From Terriglobia bacterium (GTDB taxonomy: Bacteria; Acidobacteriota; Terriglobia; Terriglobales; Acidobacteriaceae), in the NCBI GenBank assembly GCA_020073645.1, contig JAIQET010000003.1:1-64000 (forward strand): a DNA stretch of 64,000 bases. The letters are read 5' to 3'. The notes under the pieces are model-generated. The model was not told where the DNA came from. It worked only from the letters and a program-made list of their open reading frames with translations, and searched no databases. How positions within the stretch are numbered: position 1 is the stretch's first letter; each line of letters opens with the position of its first letter. A program made the position numbers and the translations under genes. Shown one piece after another: positions 7,446 through 15,754 of this stretch.

Positions 7446-9155
7446 TCATCCCTCCACGCCGTGAGGCGGAGGTCCCGACGCAGCGTCACGCGCGACCGCT
7501 GCGACCGGCTCTCCCGCAAGCCACTCCCGCAGTTCGGTGTCGCTGTGCCGGGCAAAAAAGCGGCGCAGGTTCTCCCCCGGAACTGGCTCCGCCAGGTAAC
7601 GCCGCAACAGCCGCTCGATCGCCGCGGGAACCTCCGTGGCGGGGCAGCGGTAGCCGATCGGCCGGGCGATGGCTTGGTGCGCTCCCACGGCACCTCCCAG
7701 GCAGAAGTAATAGGCGTCCACCATCTGCTGGCCGATCTTGAGCTTCTTGCCTTCGATCCCGATGTCGGCGATCCAGTGCTGTCCGCAACTGTTCGGACAT
7801 CCGGTCACATGCAGCTTCAAATGCTGCTCGAAGCCGGGCAGTCGCTCCTCCAACTCCTCCACCAGCCAGCGGGCAAAGCTCTTGGTCTCGGTGATGGCCA
7901 GCTTGCAGAATTCCGTGCCAGAGCAGGCGACCGTTCCGCGCAGGAATGGCGACCCGTGCACGTGCAGCCCGGCGGAGTCGAGTTCGCCGGCCAGCGCCGC
8001 TGCGTTGGCGTTAGGCACGTTGACAATCAGCAGGTTCTGCATGTTGGTGGTGCGCAACTCGCCGCGCGCGAAGCGATCCGCAAGATCGGCGGCAACCCGC
8101 ATCTGCTCGGCGGTGATGCGACCGCGCAGCACTGCCGCGCCCACGTAGCAGGAACCGGGTTGCTTCTGCGGATGAATGCCGACGTGGTCGCGGTAAACAT
8201 CCACGGGAGGATCTTCTGACTCAGCCGGGTCGAGGTGAAATCCCAGGTGGCGCTCCAGTTCGGCTTGAAATGTCTCTGCCGTCCAAGCCTGCCGCAAGAA
8301 CAGAAACTTGAGCCGGGCGCGCTCGCGGTGCTCGCGCAACTGGTCCGAGTCGCGAAAGAGTTCCGCGATCCCGCGGACCACCGGCGTTACCTGGTTCCAG
8401 CGCACAAAGGCATTCAGCCGAGTAGCGAGATGGGGTTCAGCCGAGAGTCCGCCGCCCACGCGCAACGAGAACCCAATCTCTCGCTGCCTGTGGAAAGTGC
8501 GCGCCGTTGCGGTGAGGCCGACGTCGTTGATCTCTGGATAAGCGCACCACACACAGCAGCCAGTGATCGCGATCTTGAACTTGCGCGGCAGGTTGGAGAA
8601 CTCCGGATTGCCCGCCAGCATGCGGTTGGCCTCAATCGCCAATGCGGAAGCGTCGCAGATCTCGTCCGCGTCCACGCCCGCAACCGGGCAGCCGGTAATG
8701 TTGCGGGTCACGTCGCCGCACGATCCGATGGTGTTCAGGTCGCATTGCCACAAGGCGGCGAGAATTTCCGGAAGAGCTTCGATCGTCACCCAATGAAGCT
8801 GAATGTTCTGCCGCACGGTGATGTCGGCAGTGCCGCGCGCATAGCGCGCGGTCAGATCAGCGATGGTTCGCAGTTGACGGGAGTGCAACAGACCGTTGGG
8901 AATCCGGATGCGAACCATGAAGTAGGGCAGCGCTTTGCCTTCCCCGCCTTTTCCTCCGACCACTCCCGCGCCATCGCCCTGGGTGTAGACGCCCCACCAG
9001 CGGAAGTATGTGCCCAGCCACTCGGGCGGAATGGCGTCGAAGCCCTGCCGGGCGAAGTCGCGAATTTCGTCGAGGCACTCCCATGGATTTTTCTCGCGCT
9101 TCAAGCGCTCCACGCGCTGCGCTTTCGTCTCTTTGCCGTTCGGAACTCCGCTCAT
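7446..9155 (-). CDS. sir: Siroheme/[4Fe-4S] sulfite (or nitrite) reductase, assimilatory
   Basis: A 569-residue ferredoxin-type sulfite/nitrite reductase, which reduces sulfite to sulfide with six electrons. Two ferredoxin-like half-domains (RIPNGLLHSRQLRTIADL, TADITVRQNIQLHWV) and two siroheme-binding halves are present. The cluster/siroheme Cys set is CSGTEFCKLA followed by GCPNSCGQHW. A Tyr in GVYTQ and a Cys in GSCGD correspond to positions cross-linked in NirA-type sulfite reductases. Gene partners (siroheme synthesis, cysH) and a polycysteine leader argue for sulfite over nitrite as the substrate. ATG 9155 is preceded by a GGGGTGGGGG stretch; the longer frame to 9206 would translate through the leader terminator, so it was rejected. 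Confidence 0.9.
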   Translation of the reverse strand: MSGVPNGKETKAQRVERLKREKNPWECLDEIRDFARQGFDAIPPEWLGTYFRWWGVYTQGDGAGVVGGKGGEGKALPYFMVRIRIPNGLLHSRQLRTIADLTARYARGTADITVRQNIQLHWVTIEALPEILAALWQCDLNTIGSCGDVTRNITGCPVAGVDADEICDASALAIEANRMLAGNPEFSNLPRKFKIAITGCCVWCAYPEINDVGLTATARTFHRQREIGFSLRVGGGLSAEPHLATRLNAFVRWNQVTPVVRGIAELFRDSDQLREHRERARLKFLFLRQAWTAETFQAELERHLGFHLDPAESEDPPVDVYRDHVGIHPQKQPGSCYVGAAVLRGRITAEQMRVAADLADRFARGELRTTNMQNLLIVNVPNANAAALAGELDSAGLHVHGSPFLRGTVACSGTEFCKLAITETKSFARWLVEELEERLPGFEQHLKLHVTGCPNSCGQHWIADIGIEGKKLKIGQQMVDAYYFCLGGAVGAHQAIARPIGYRCPATEVPAAIERLLRRYLAEPVPGENLRRFFARHSDTELREWLAGEPVAAVARDAASGPPPHGVEG

Positions 9156-9170
9156 CCCCCACCCCACGTA

Positions 9171-9214
9171 GAAAAGAAAAAGCCCACTTGCCTGTGCCTT
9201 CGGCAAGTGGGCTT
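9171..9214 (-). terminator. Intrinsic terminator in the sulfite reductase leader (attenuator)
   Basis: Reading the minus strand, AAGCCCACTTGCC (9214-9202), a 9-nt loop and GGCAAGTGGGCTT (9192-9180) form a perfect 13-bp stem. It is followed immediately by TTTTTCTTTTC. It ends 15 nt before the sulfite reductase ATG, where a terminator only makes sense as a conditional one. Confidence 0.92.
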
Positions 9215-9240
9215 GATCTGAACTTTCTTTGATTTCTAGG

Positions 9241-9324
9241 CTAGATCAATCCTCCACATTTGCCGGAAGACACGAAGCCGCAACAACAACAGGCGCAGGC
9301 AACGCTCCGGCAAATGCACATCAT
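9241..9324 (-). CDS. Polycysteine leader peptide of the sulfur operon
   Basis: A 27-codon ORF (start MMCICRSVACACCCC) in the leader of the sulfite reductase operon. Eight of the 27 residues are Cys (codons 3, 5, 10, 12-15 and 23), including four consecutive Cys codons. The ATG at 9324 has a Shine-Dalgarno sequence (GAGGG, about 8 nt upstream), and the TAG stop is 26 nt before the terminator stem. Its function would be cis-acting: the ribosome senses Cys-tRNA supply and selects between terminator and antiterminator. The peptide itself need not act. The frame is open further upstream, but only this start has an RBS. Confidence 0.8.
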   Translation of the reverse strand: MMCICRSVACACCCCGFVSSGKCGGLI

Positions 9325-9533
9325 GCAAGAATCCCTCAAATAGAGACCTTGTGGAAAACACGATCCTACGTCGATGAAGCGGTAGATGACCATCTTCTGG
9401 CGAGAGATGCAAGAAAAATTTTCGGAAACCGCTGCCACGGTCGCGCCCCGGCACGGTCGCCTTTCTACATAGACCAGGGATGACTGTTTTTGTGCTGACG
9501 TCAGCGCAGGCTCGCGGTTGACCCGCTGGCAGA

Positions 9534-9947
9534 TCAGGACGATGCGGGCAAACCCTGCGGAAAGCTGGGACGGGTCACGAACTTGTCGGCCTCGGCGTGC
9601 GCCAACTTAAGAAAACTGTTTCGTTCTTCGGGAGGCAGCCCCCTCCGATTCAAGGCATGACCGTATTCCACATCAATAATGATGTGGATGAGTTGCTGTA
9701 GCGTTGTGTTCTCGGAGATGTGAATTGTGCGTCCACTCTTTTCGAAGCAAAATCCAGTATCGCCCACCTGGCTCCAGTGAGCGCGGGTCAGGAGTGCCTT
9801 CCCAGCAAGCATGGCAGTGGAGGCAACGCCCTGGTGGTATTCCTCCATGGATACAAATCCGAACAGCATGGCCTGCGTGCACCACTTTCCCCAGGAACGC
9901 GCTGCTTTTTCCATGTTCCGGCGTTTGAGGCGGGCTAAGACCTTCAT
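9534..9947 (-). CDS. Unknown small protein
   Basis: A 137-residue protein starting MKVLARLKRRNMEKAARSWG. No family is recognised. The N-terminus is basic and helical, the middle is mixed (GKWCTQAMLFGFVSMEEYHQG), and HIIIDVEYGHALNRRGLPPEE is a regular helical stretch. There are no signal peptide or membrane segments. The ATG at 9947 has GAGG 6 nt upstream and was preferred over a GTG at 9977. The gene stands alone, between the sulfur operon leader and the AsmA gene. Codon usage looks coding, but GC is lower than that of its neighbours. Confidence 0.55.
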   Translation of the reverse strand: MKVLARLKRRNMEKAARSWGKWCTQAMLFGFVSMEEYHQGVASTAMLAGKALLTRAHWSQVGDTGFCFEKSGRTIHISENTTLQQLIHIIIDVEYGHALNRRGLPPEERNSFLKLAHAEADKFVTRPSFPQGLPASS

Positions 9948-10295
9948 CAAGACCTCGCTCGTCGCATTCACGTGCACCGCAGAACGCGATGTGGATTTAA
10001 GAAATCAACTGGAGTGCTGCTTCGATCGCGAAGATACGTCGTCTCCAACCGCTATCCTCAGGGCCAAGGCAGACGACTTACAGGACCATGTGGCTGAGGC
10101 AGCGCCGCGCAGAACATTCTTGGGGCGGATGCAGCATCTGTCAAGATGCAAACAGTTGCACACTGTGAACCCCGCGGGATCGTCCTGGCTAAGGGATTGC
10201 TTTCGGGTGCCTTCCAGTTCAGGCCACTGGTACCGCTTTCCACGTGCCGGTGCCCGCGCATGAACCGACGACCGAAGGTGACGATGGACCGTCGC
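9948..10295. other. Intergenic stretch without recognisable gene
   Basis: This stretch lies between the unknown gene at 9534-9947 and the AsmA stop at 10296. Short overlapping open frames occur on both strands, but none has a family resemblance or a ribosome-binding site. It may hold the promoter of the 9534-9947 gene. Confidence 0.4.
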
Positions 10296-12446
10296 TCAAT
10301 TCGGTGGATTGGGTGGGTTCGGCGGCTTCTGCGGTTGTTTCTTGCCGCCAAAAATGTCCAGCAGTTGCTGCACGGTATCTTGCGGCTGCGGGCGCTGCTG
10401 CTGGTTCTGGTCCTTGTTCTTTTGCCCCAGTAAACCGCCAAGTATGCCGGAGACCGCGCCTTCAGGATTCTCGAAGCTGGGCAACGCCCCTTTCAGACGC
10501 ATCTGGGCCAGCTTTTGGAAGTCGGGAGCGTATTTGGGATTCTGAAATGTTCCAGTCACAATCACTGGAATTACGATTTCACCCTGGCTGTTGGCCAGCG
10601 CCGTATTCATATACCCGCCGATCGCAGTTCCGCCCACCTGCTGGCTGGTCGTCTTCGAAAGCACCGCTGTCGCGCGCAATGCGAGCGCCTGTGTGGCAAG
10701 GTTAGCACCGCCGGTGATACCCACGTTGCCGATCTCCAGCAGGGCCTGCAGGTTGTTGGTTTGGGCCACGCCGTTGGTCATTACGATATTGCCGGTCATG
10801 CGGGAGATGTTGGTGAATCCCTGATCGTTCTGACCTGGCTTGAGGAATCCTGCCAGCGAGGCGAGTTGGTAGGAAACGTCGGTTCCACGCACCCGCAGGC
10901 TATTGAAATTCACGTTCAGGCTGCCGTTGAGCGCTTTCAGGATCTGGTCCGATGTTAGCGCTTGGACTGGCCCGGTCACGCGCAGATTGAGGTTAAGCGC
11001 CCCTAGTCCGCTAATTTGGTCCAGCGCGGTGACGCCCCAAGCCTTGGCCATCGCCAACACTGCGGGCAACTGGGCATTCGGCGCCTGCACTGTGGCCGCC
11101 AATAGCGGAGTTCTCGAAGTGTACTGCTGCAGCGCGATGCTGGTAGTTACTGCGGTGCCGCCAGAGATGACCTCGAAATTGTCGGAACGAATCTCGTTGG
11201 GCGTCAGGCTCAGGTTTACCGACTTGACCTGCACCGGTTGAGCAATATCCTTTCCCGTGACCTGCACATCACGCGCCGAAACGGTTCCGCTCAACGCGGG
11301 TTTGTCGGCGGCTCCCCGCGCCTGGATGTCCGCGGTCATGCGCCCGTTCACCGTGGCGCCCGGCGCAAATGCCACCCCAAGAGCCGACGCCAGGCGAGCC
11401 GCCTCGGCGATGGAAATGTCGCTTGCCTTCAGATTGAGATCGACCCTTGCAGGCGTCGTTTTGCTGTTGACCGTGCCGCTGAGGGAGAGTGGTGTCGATC
11501 CCAGTTTCAACGTCGTATTGCGGATCGTCATCACTTCACTTTGCAGATCGCCGCTCAGGTCGTATTGCGCCGTGATCGGGTAGCCGACATCAACACCATG
11601 CACCCGGGCGTTCTGGATGCGCATTTCTCCACTCGCCGCCAGCTTTCCCGAGTCGCAGTCAATTTTGCTCTGTCCGGACAAGACGCCGTCGGTGTTGGCC
11701 AAAGCAGGGGTGTTGAGGAACTGCTGCAACGCAGAAAGTCCGGCGCCGTCCAGACTCAGGGTGCCATGGAAAGGAGTCGCCGCAAGGCCGGCTGGCGAGA
11801 GCGGGCCGCCCTCCCCTTGCAGGCGAATTTCCTGTTTTCCTGCTCCGGGCAGGTGGGCGGCGAGTTGCACCAGAAACGGCTGGCCCGCCGCAAGATTCTC
11901 CACCGTCAAATCAATGTGGTTGTACACCGCCCGCGGTTTCTTGTTTTGTCGGTCTGTGATAGCAACCTGCCCGTCGTGGATGGTCAGGCTGCTCAGCAGG
12001 AATTGGCGGTTTGCGGTGGCGGGCTCTCCGGCTGGCGCTGCTTTCCTGATTTGCGGACTCTCGCCCAGCGAAGAAAAATTCCACGCACCACTGCGGTCTC
12101 TCACCAGCTCAACGTTAGGGTGCCTCAGGTCCAGAGAACTAATCTCGACAGAGCCCTGCAGCATCGGTAGCAGTTTCACCGACACGCTCAACTGATCGGC
12201 CTGTACGAACGGCTTCGGGTTGGCAAAATTCGGGTCGTCCGCAATCGCCAGATTCTCGACCTGGAAACTCGGCGGGGCCAGACTCAGGTGCATCTGTCCC
12301 AGAGTGACTCTTCTACCCAACCGGTTTTCAAGTTCCGCCTGGATCCGTCCGCGGTAGCGATTGACGTCGAAGGTGGCCCAAAAAATCAATACCGCCGCAA
12401 TCAGTACGGCAAGGATGATTCCGAGCACAATGGCGAGCTTGCGCAT
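10296..12446 (-). CDS. AsmA-family protein
   Basis: A 716-residue protein with an N-terminal membrane anchor (VLGIILAVLIAAVLIFWATF) followed by the AsmA signature (FDVNRYRGRIQAELENRLGR) and long beta-rich repeats of the AsmA / AsmA_2 type. These inner-membrane-anchored periplasmic proteins are related to bridge-like lipid-transfer proteins (TamB, YhdP) and affect outer-membrane lipid balance. The C-terminus is a low-complexity Gln/Pro/Asn tail ending in NPPNPPN. Length and architecture are normal for the family. The gene stands alone, with a 460-nt gap upstream. Confidence 0.88.
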   Translation of the reverse strand: MRKLAIVLGIILAVLIAAVLIFWATFDVNRYRGRIQAELENRLGRRVTLGQMHLSLAPPSFQVENLAIADDPNFANPKPFVQADQLSVSVKLLPMLQGSVEISSLDLRHPNVELVRDRSGAWNFSSLGESPQIRKAAPAGEPATANRQFLLSSLTIHDGQVAITDRQNKKPRAVYNHIDLTVENLAAGQPFLVQLAAHLPGAGKQEIRLQGEGGPLSPAGLAATPFHGTLSLDGAGLSALQQFLNTPALANTDGVLSGQSKIDCDSGKLAASGEMRIQNARVHGVDVGYPITAQYDLSGDLQSEVMTIRNTTLKLGSTPLSLSGTVNSKTTPARVDLNLKASDISIAEAARLASALGVAFAPGATVNGRMTADIQARGAADKPALSGTVSARDVQVTGKDIAQPVQVKSVNLSLTPNEIRSDNFEVISGGTAVTTSIALQQYTSRTPLLAATVQAPNAQLPAVLAMAKAWGVTALDQISGLGALNLNLRVTGPVQALTSDQILKALNGSLNVNFNSLRVRGTDVSYQLASLAGFLKPGQNDQGFTNISRMTGNIVMTNGVAQTNNLQALLEIGNVGITGGANLATQALALRATAVLSKTTSQQVGGTAIGGYMNTALANSQGEIVIPVIVTGTFQNPKYAPDFQKLAQMRLKGALPSFENPEGAVSGILGGLLGQKNKDQNQQQRPQPQDTVQQLLDIFGGKKQPQKPPNPPNPPN

Positions 12447-12909
12447 AGATACTCCTTCAGGCCGGCGGGCAACTCCTCCAGGGAATCCCGCCTGGACGAG
12501 TGGGGTGCCTTAGGGTCTTCTCGAGCGCAGTAGTTAGGGGTTCTCAAACCGAGTATACGCCTGCGGTGCGGTGCGGACGGCAGCAGCGGAAATGGGGATG
12601 CTTCAAGCTACCATCGCCACGAATGAATCCTCATCCGGGTCGGGCAGGCTGGAGGGAGGATCGCTGGCTGATCTGCAAATCTCGCCAGTTGCGACCGCGT
12701 GGGTGAACCAGGTTTCCGCGTGCTCTCAAGACTGGCAGGAAGCGCGGGCTGGCCGCGAGCACACGATCCCCGTTTCCGGACCGGTGTTCGATCGCGCAAA
12801 GCACGGACCATGGCTGGAGTCGATTCCGGGCAGGATGCTGCTATGGCAAAGCGGACGAACAGGCACCGCTCACAACGGAAGCCGCTCGGGTGAAGTCTGA
12901 ACGACCAGC
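12447..12909. other. Intergenic region without supported gene
   Basis: About 460 nt between the AsmA start and the tatA stop. A plus-strand frame (12571-12900) is open, but it has no ribosome-binding site, no recognisable sequence and irregular composition. It probably contains the AsmA promoter. Confidence 0.4.
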
Positions 12910-13107
12910 CTAGCTCTTGACTTCGGGACTCTGGGCCGGCTGCGGCTTAGCTGCCTCGGCGGGCGGTTCCTTCATGCCTTCCTTCAGAGCACGAATACCG
13001 TCGCCAATGCCTTTACCCAGTTCAGGCAGTTTCTTGGGGCCGAACACCAGCAGGGCGATGAAGAAAATCACCAGCAGGTGCATCGGTTGGAACAGGCCTT
13101 CAAACAT
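12910..13107 (-). CDS. tatA: Twin-arginine translocase subunit TatA/TatE
   Basis: A 65-residue protein with the TatA plan: a short N-terminal transmembrane helix (LLVIFFIALLVFGPKKLPEL), the FGPKKLPELGKGIG hinge and amphipathic helix, and a charged Pro/Ala-rich tail. TatA oligomers form the translocation element of the Tat pathway for folded proteins. The ATG at 13107 is supported by GGAGG about 6 nt upstream (GGAGGATCTG before the ATG). It stands alone, with no tatB or tatC nearby, which is common outside Proteobacteria. Confidence 0.93.
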   Translation of the reverse strand: MFEGLFQPMHLLVIFFIALLVFGPKKLPELGKGIGDGIRALKEGMKEPPAEAAKPQPAQSPEVKS

Positions 13108-13358
13108 CAGATCCTCCACGTGCCTGAGACAGGCATCCACAAACGTTACTGAACCCCGAGCCTTTTCGTCAACTGCCCGAAAGACCCTAACGCGCCGGCC
13201 CCGCCAATCGCAGGTTCCGGCGCCGCCGAAGCCTGTTTTCCCCTGTAGCTTGTGACACTTACAGGCTATTACTTCCGTGACCTTCCGGCCGTTACCCCAC
13301 CGTTCTATGTTGCCAAAAGGCAAGCCTCGGAGTTCATCCGACTGGCTCAGGAGTCCTC

Positions 13359-14813
13359 GTGCGGCGCAAAGGTCTGGCAATCGCACTTCTAAGTCTGTTG
13401 ACGGTTCCCGCTCTGGCAGAGCCCAGGCCCCTCGATTGCACCCAACTCCTCGCCTGGCTGATAGGGGGAGTCTCCAGCCCGCGGCTCAGTCATCTAGCGC
13501 AGCAGCGCGGCATTGCCTTTGCTGCAGATGTGGAAGCGGTGAAGGACTTGCAGGCGGCAGGCGCCGAGCCCACATTCATCCAAACGCTGCGCACCCTGCA
13601 CCTTTCTCCCGCCGAAAATCATCCCACGAGTTGTCCGGCAGCCCTCGCCAAGGCCGCTGAACTGACCCATCAGAGGCGCTATCCAGAAGCAGAACTTATC
13701 CTGCGTGATCTGCTCAGGGACGATTCGCAAAACGCAGCCCTGCACTTCGCACTGGGCGCGGTACGGCTGGACCGGAATGATCTGGACGAGGCCTTTGACG
13801 AGTTTTCGCGCTCCAACAAACTGATGCCGGGTTCCTCCGAGACCCACAGCCGGCTGGCATACCTCTACTATCGGGATGACGATGGCGACAACGCGATCGC
13901 TGAAGCCCGCACCGCGTTGAGCATGGATCCGCAGAACGCAGAAGCCTACCGCTACCTCGGACTCGGGTTGTACGCCAACCAGCGGTACTTGGCGGCGCTG
14001 CATGCCTTCCAGGAATCACTCGCCCGCGAGCCCGACAGCGCCGAAGCCCACTACGACATGGGAATCACGCTGCGCGCCAAAGGAGATGCAGCCGCCGCGG
14101 CCGCTGCCTATCGGAAAGCCCTCGCGCTGGATCCGAAGTTCTGGGAGGCTCACAGTAATCTTGGCGTCGCATTGCACGACTTGGGCAAACTCGACGACGC
14201 GATTGCCGAATACCGAGAGGCCAAACGCCTGGCTCCCGAGGAAGCCTCGATTCGCAACAATCTGGGCAACACTTTCTGCGACAAGGGCGACTACGACGCC
14301 GCCCTGGCTGAATTTCGCGAACTCTTCCGCATGGATCCGGGATGGCAGAAAGGCCACGACTGCATGGCCAAAGCCTATATGGCCAAGCTGGACTATGACG
14401 CAGCGGTGGCCGAACTCCAACTGGCCATTGCGCAGAACCCGACCGCTGCGGCCAAGCATCGCGTGTTGGGGCAGGCCTTGCTTCTCCAGGGCAAGCAGGC
14501 CGAGGCGCTCCACGAGTTTCGCATTGCGGTGGCTTTGGCGCCGGACTCGCCTCTGGCTCACCACTACCTGGGAACCGCGCTGTTTGAGGCGCAACAGTAC
14601 GCCGCCGCCGCCAGGGAATTCCGTGAGGCCTTACGCTTGGAGCCCAGCGCCGAGAATCACTACTACCTTGCCGCTTGCCTCATCAGCCTGGGCGAGTACA
14701 ACCAGGCCCTGGCCGAGTTGGAGATCGCTGTTCAACTTCAACCTGGCCAGGACCTTTACCAGGCACGCAGGCAAGAGCTGCTGGATCTGATGAAGACCAC
14801 CAATCCGCGATGA
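13359..14813 (+). CDS. Secreted or periplasmic TPR-repeat protein
   Basis: A 484-residue protein with a signal peptide (MRRKGLAIALLSLLTVPALA) and about ten tetratricopeptide repeats from about residue 95 to the end (for example AHYDMGITLRAKGDAAAAAA, HSNLGVALHDLGKLDDAIAE, RNNLGNTFCDKGDYDAALAE). TPR arrays mediate protein-protein contacts; no catalytic domain is fused. The N-terminal 90 residues form a small domain of about two helical pairs with Cys residues, which I cannot name. The start is GTG at 13359 with AGGAG about 5 nt upstream. The partner is unknown. Confidence 0.85.
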   Translation: MRRKGLAIALLSLLTVPALAEPRPLDCTQLLAWLIGGVSSPRLSHLAQQRGIAFAADVEAVKDLQAAGAEPTFIQTLRTLHLSPAENHPTSCPAALAKAAELTHQRRYPEAELILRDLLRDDSQNAALHFALGAVRLDRNDLDEAFDEFSRSNKLMPGSSETHSRLAYLYYRDDDGDNAIAEARTALSMDPQNAEAYRYLGLGLYANQRYLAALHAFQESLAREPDSAEAHYDMGITLRAKGDAAAAAAAYRKALALDPKFWEAHSNLGVALHDLGKLDDAIAEYREAKRLAPEEASIRNNLGNTFCDKGDYDAALAEFRELFRMDPGWQKGHDCMAKAYMAKLDYDAAVAELQLAIAQNPTAAAKHRVLGQALLLQGKQAEALHEFRIAVALAPDSPLAHHYLGTALFEAQQYAAAAREFREALRLEPSAENHYYLAACLISLGEYNQALAELEIAVQLQPGQDLYQARRQELLDLMKTTNPR

Positions 14814-14956
14814 GCCGGGGATGACTGTGTCCAACCGGCCGGTAACTGGCCATGTACTGGCGTGCCTCGGCAAGCACAAGAACCGGCCCTAGAATGGCCT
14901 CAGAACTGGCGCGGCAAGGCAGGTATTTCGGCCCCGCTGGACTCAGGAGCAGCACC

Positions 14957-15613
14957 ATGAATTCGACACCGTCCGGACAAGTTGGCAACGGAAACCCGAT
15001 CGCACCCTCCGTTCTGCAGCCGCAGATCGACATCCAGCGTCCCGGGCGCACCACGGGACATCCCACAGCGGTCCAGCCGTTGGCACCCAAGCGCGTGGGC
15101 TATGGCTTGCCTTGCGCCACGTGCAAGACGTACTACGCGGCCGATATGACGCAGTGCCCAATTTGCAAGGCCGCGGAACGGGTGTCCCCGACTGCAGCCT
15201 GTGAGTCGGCCAAGGTTTCCTTGCCGGAGGAGTTGCCCGATCCCGCTGTGCTGGAAGAGGAACGCGAGCGCTTTCTGCGCGAGTTCAAAGCGCAGGTCTA
15301 CGCTTCCCACACCCAGATCAACGCCGCGGCCAGTTTCCGCTGCAGCCTGGAAGAGAACCATCAGGAAACGTTCGAAGAAGCTGCGGTGTGCAAAAGCTGC
15401 TTTGACCATCTGCAAGAGCGGGTGGACGTGCTGGAAGCCGCCCTGCACATGGATGTGAAGGAAGCCGCACAGATCGTCTACAAGGCGGTCTGGGCCGACA
15501 CCTCTGACTCCAACAAGACCTATCAGAACGCCGCCCAGGCGCTGCTCACCGAACTGCGCAAGCGGGCTGGTGTCCCATCGGTTCTGGGGCCGCTCAAGCC
15601 TCTCGCGCACTAG
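14957..15613 (+). CDS. Zinc-ribbon-like protein of unknown function
   Basis: A 218-residue cytoplasmic protein. After a Pro/Gly-rich N-terminus comes a short treble-clef or ribbon motif (PCATCKTYYAADMTQCPICK, two CxxC pairs 11 residues apart, about residues 52-71), likely binding zinc. A mostly helical acidic region follows (DPAVLEEERERFLREFKAQV), with a further CKSC motif at about 142. No known family is recognised. ATG 14957 has CAGGAGC about 7 nt upstream. The preceding TPR gene is 143 nt away, so they could share a transcript. Confidence 0.65.
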   Translation: MNSTPSGQVGNGNPIAPSVLQPQIDIQRPGRTTGHPTAVQPLAPKRVGYGLPCATCKTYYAADMTQCPICKAAERVSPTAACESAKVSLPEELPDPAVLEEERERFLREFKAQVYASHTQINAAASFRCSLEENHQETFEEAAVCKSCFDHLQERVDVLEAALHMDVKEAAQIVYKAVWADTSDSNKTYQNAAQALLTELRKRAGVPSVLGPLKPLAH

Positions 15614-15663
15614 GGATCGGCAGCAGGGCCGGCTTTCTCCGTTCAGAAGAAGCCTTGCCCGTG

Positions 15664-15742
15664 AAGGTGGGGGCGGGACGCCCCACCCTTCGGCTCCGCT
15701 CAGGGCAGGTTGCCGGCGGGACGCCGGCGCTACTTTTTGTCA
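15664..15742. repeat. Intergenic GC-rich palindromic repeat
   Basis: Two consecutive imperfect palindromes fill the gap between convergent genes: GGTGGGGGCGGGACGCCCCACC and GCCGGCGGGACGCCGGC, both with a GGGACGCC core. The layout looks like a dispersed genomic repeat (REP-like) that may also act as a bidirectional terminator. Confidence 0.5.
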
Positions 15743-15754
15743 AGCCACCGGGAA

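Larger units (their letters stand above)
9171..9345 (-). promoter_or_regulatory. Cysteine-responsive transcription attenuator
   Basis: A complete ribosome-dependent attenuator can be drawn. Region 1 (minus 9316-9307, CATTTGCCGG) lies over leader codons 3-6. Region 2 (9266-9257, CCGGCAAATG) is its exact complement. Region 3 is the terminator 5' arm (9214-9202) and region 4 the 3' arm (9192-9180). Region 2 extended to 9254 (GGCAA, AT bulge, GTGG) can pair with CCAC-TTGCC of region 3, so the region 2 pairing excludes the terminator. A ribosome stalled at Cys codons 10-15 would cover region 1 and favour 2:3 (read-through). A ribosome reaching the stop would cover region 2 and allow 3:4 (termination). 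This is inferred from sequence; it has not been folded or tested. Confidence 0.8.

Noticed and set aside
7446-9155. Assimilatory nitrite reductase as the function of the siroheme reductase
   Set aside because: The operon supplies siroheme and cysH and is headed by a Cys leader. No nitrate transporter or nitrate reductase gene is present, so sulfite is the better substrate.
9241-9438. Longer version of the Cys-rich leader starting at 9438
   Set aside because: It has no ribosome-binding site, and region 1 of the attenuator starts right after the ATG at 9324, which has one.
12571-12900. Plus-strand open frame in the gap between AsmA and tatA
   Set aside because: No ribosome-binding site, no family similarity, and unusual composition.
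13359-14813. Repetitive DNA in the TPR gene considered as a CRISPR-like array
   Set aside because: The periodicity is that of degenerate protein repeats (34 residues); there are no identical direct repeats or spacers.
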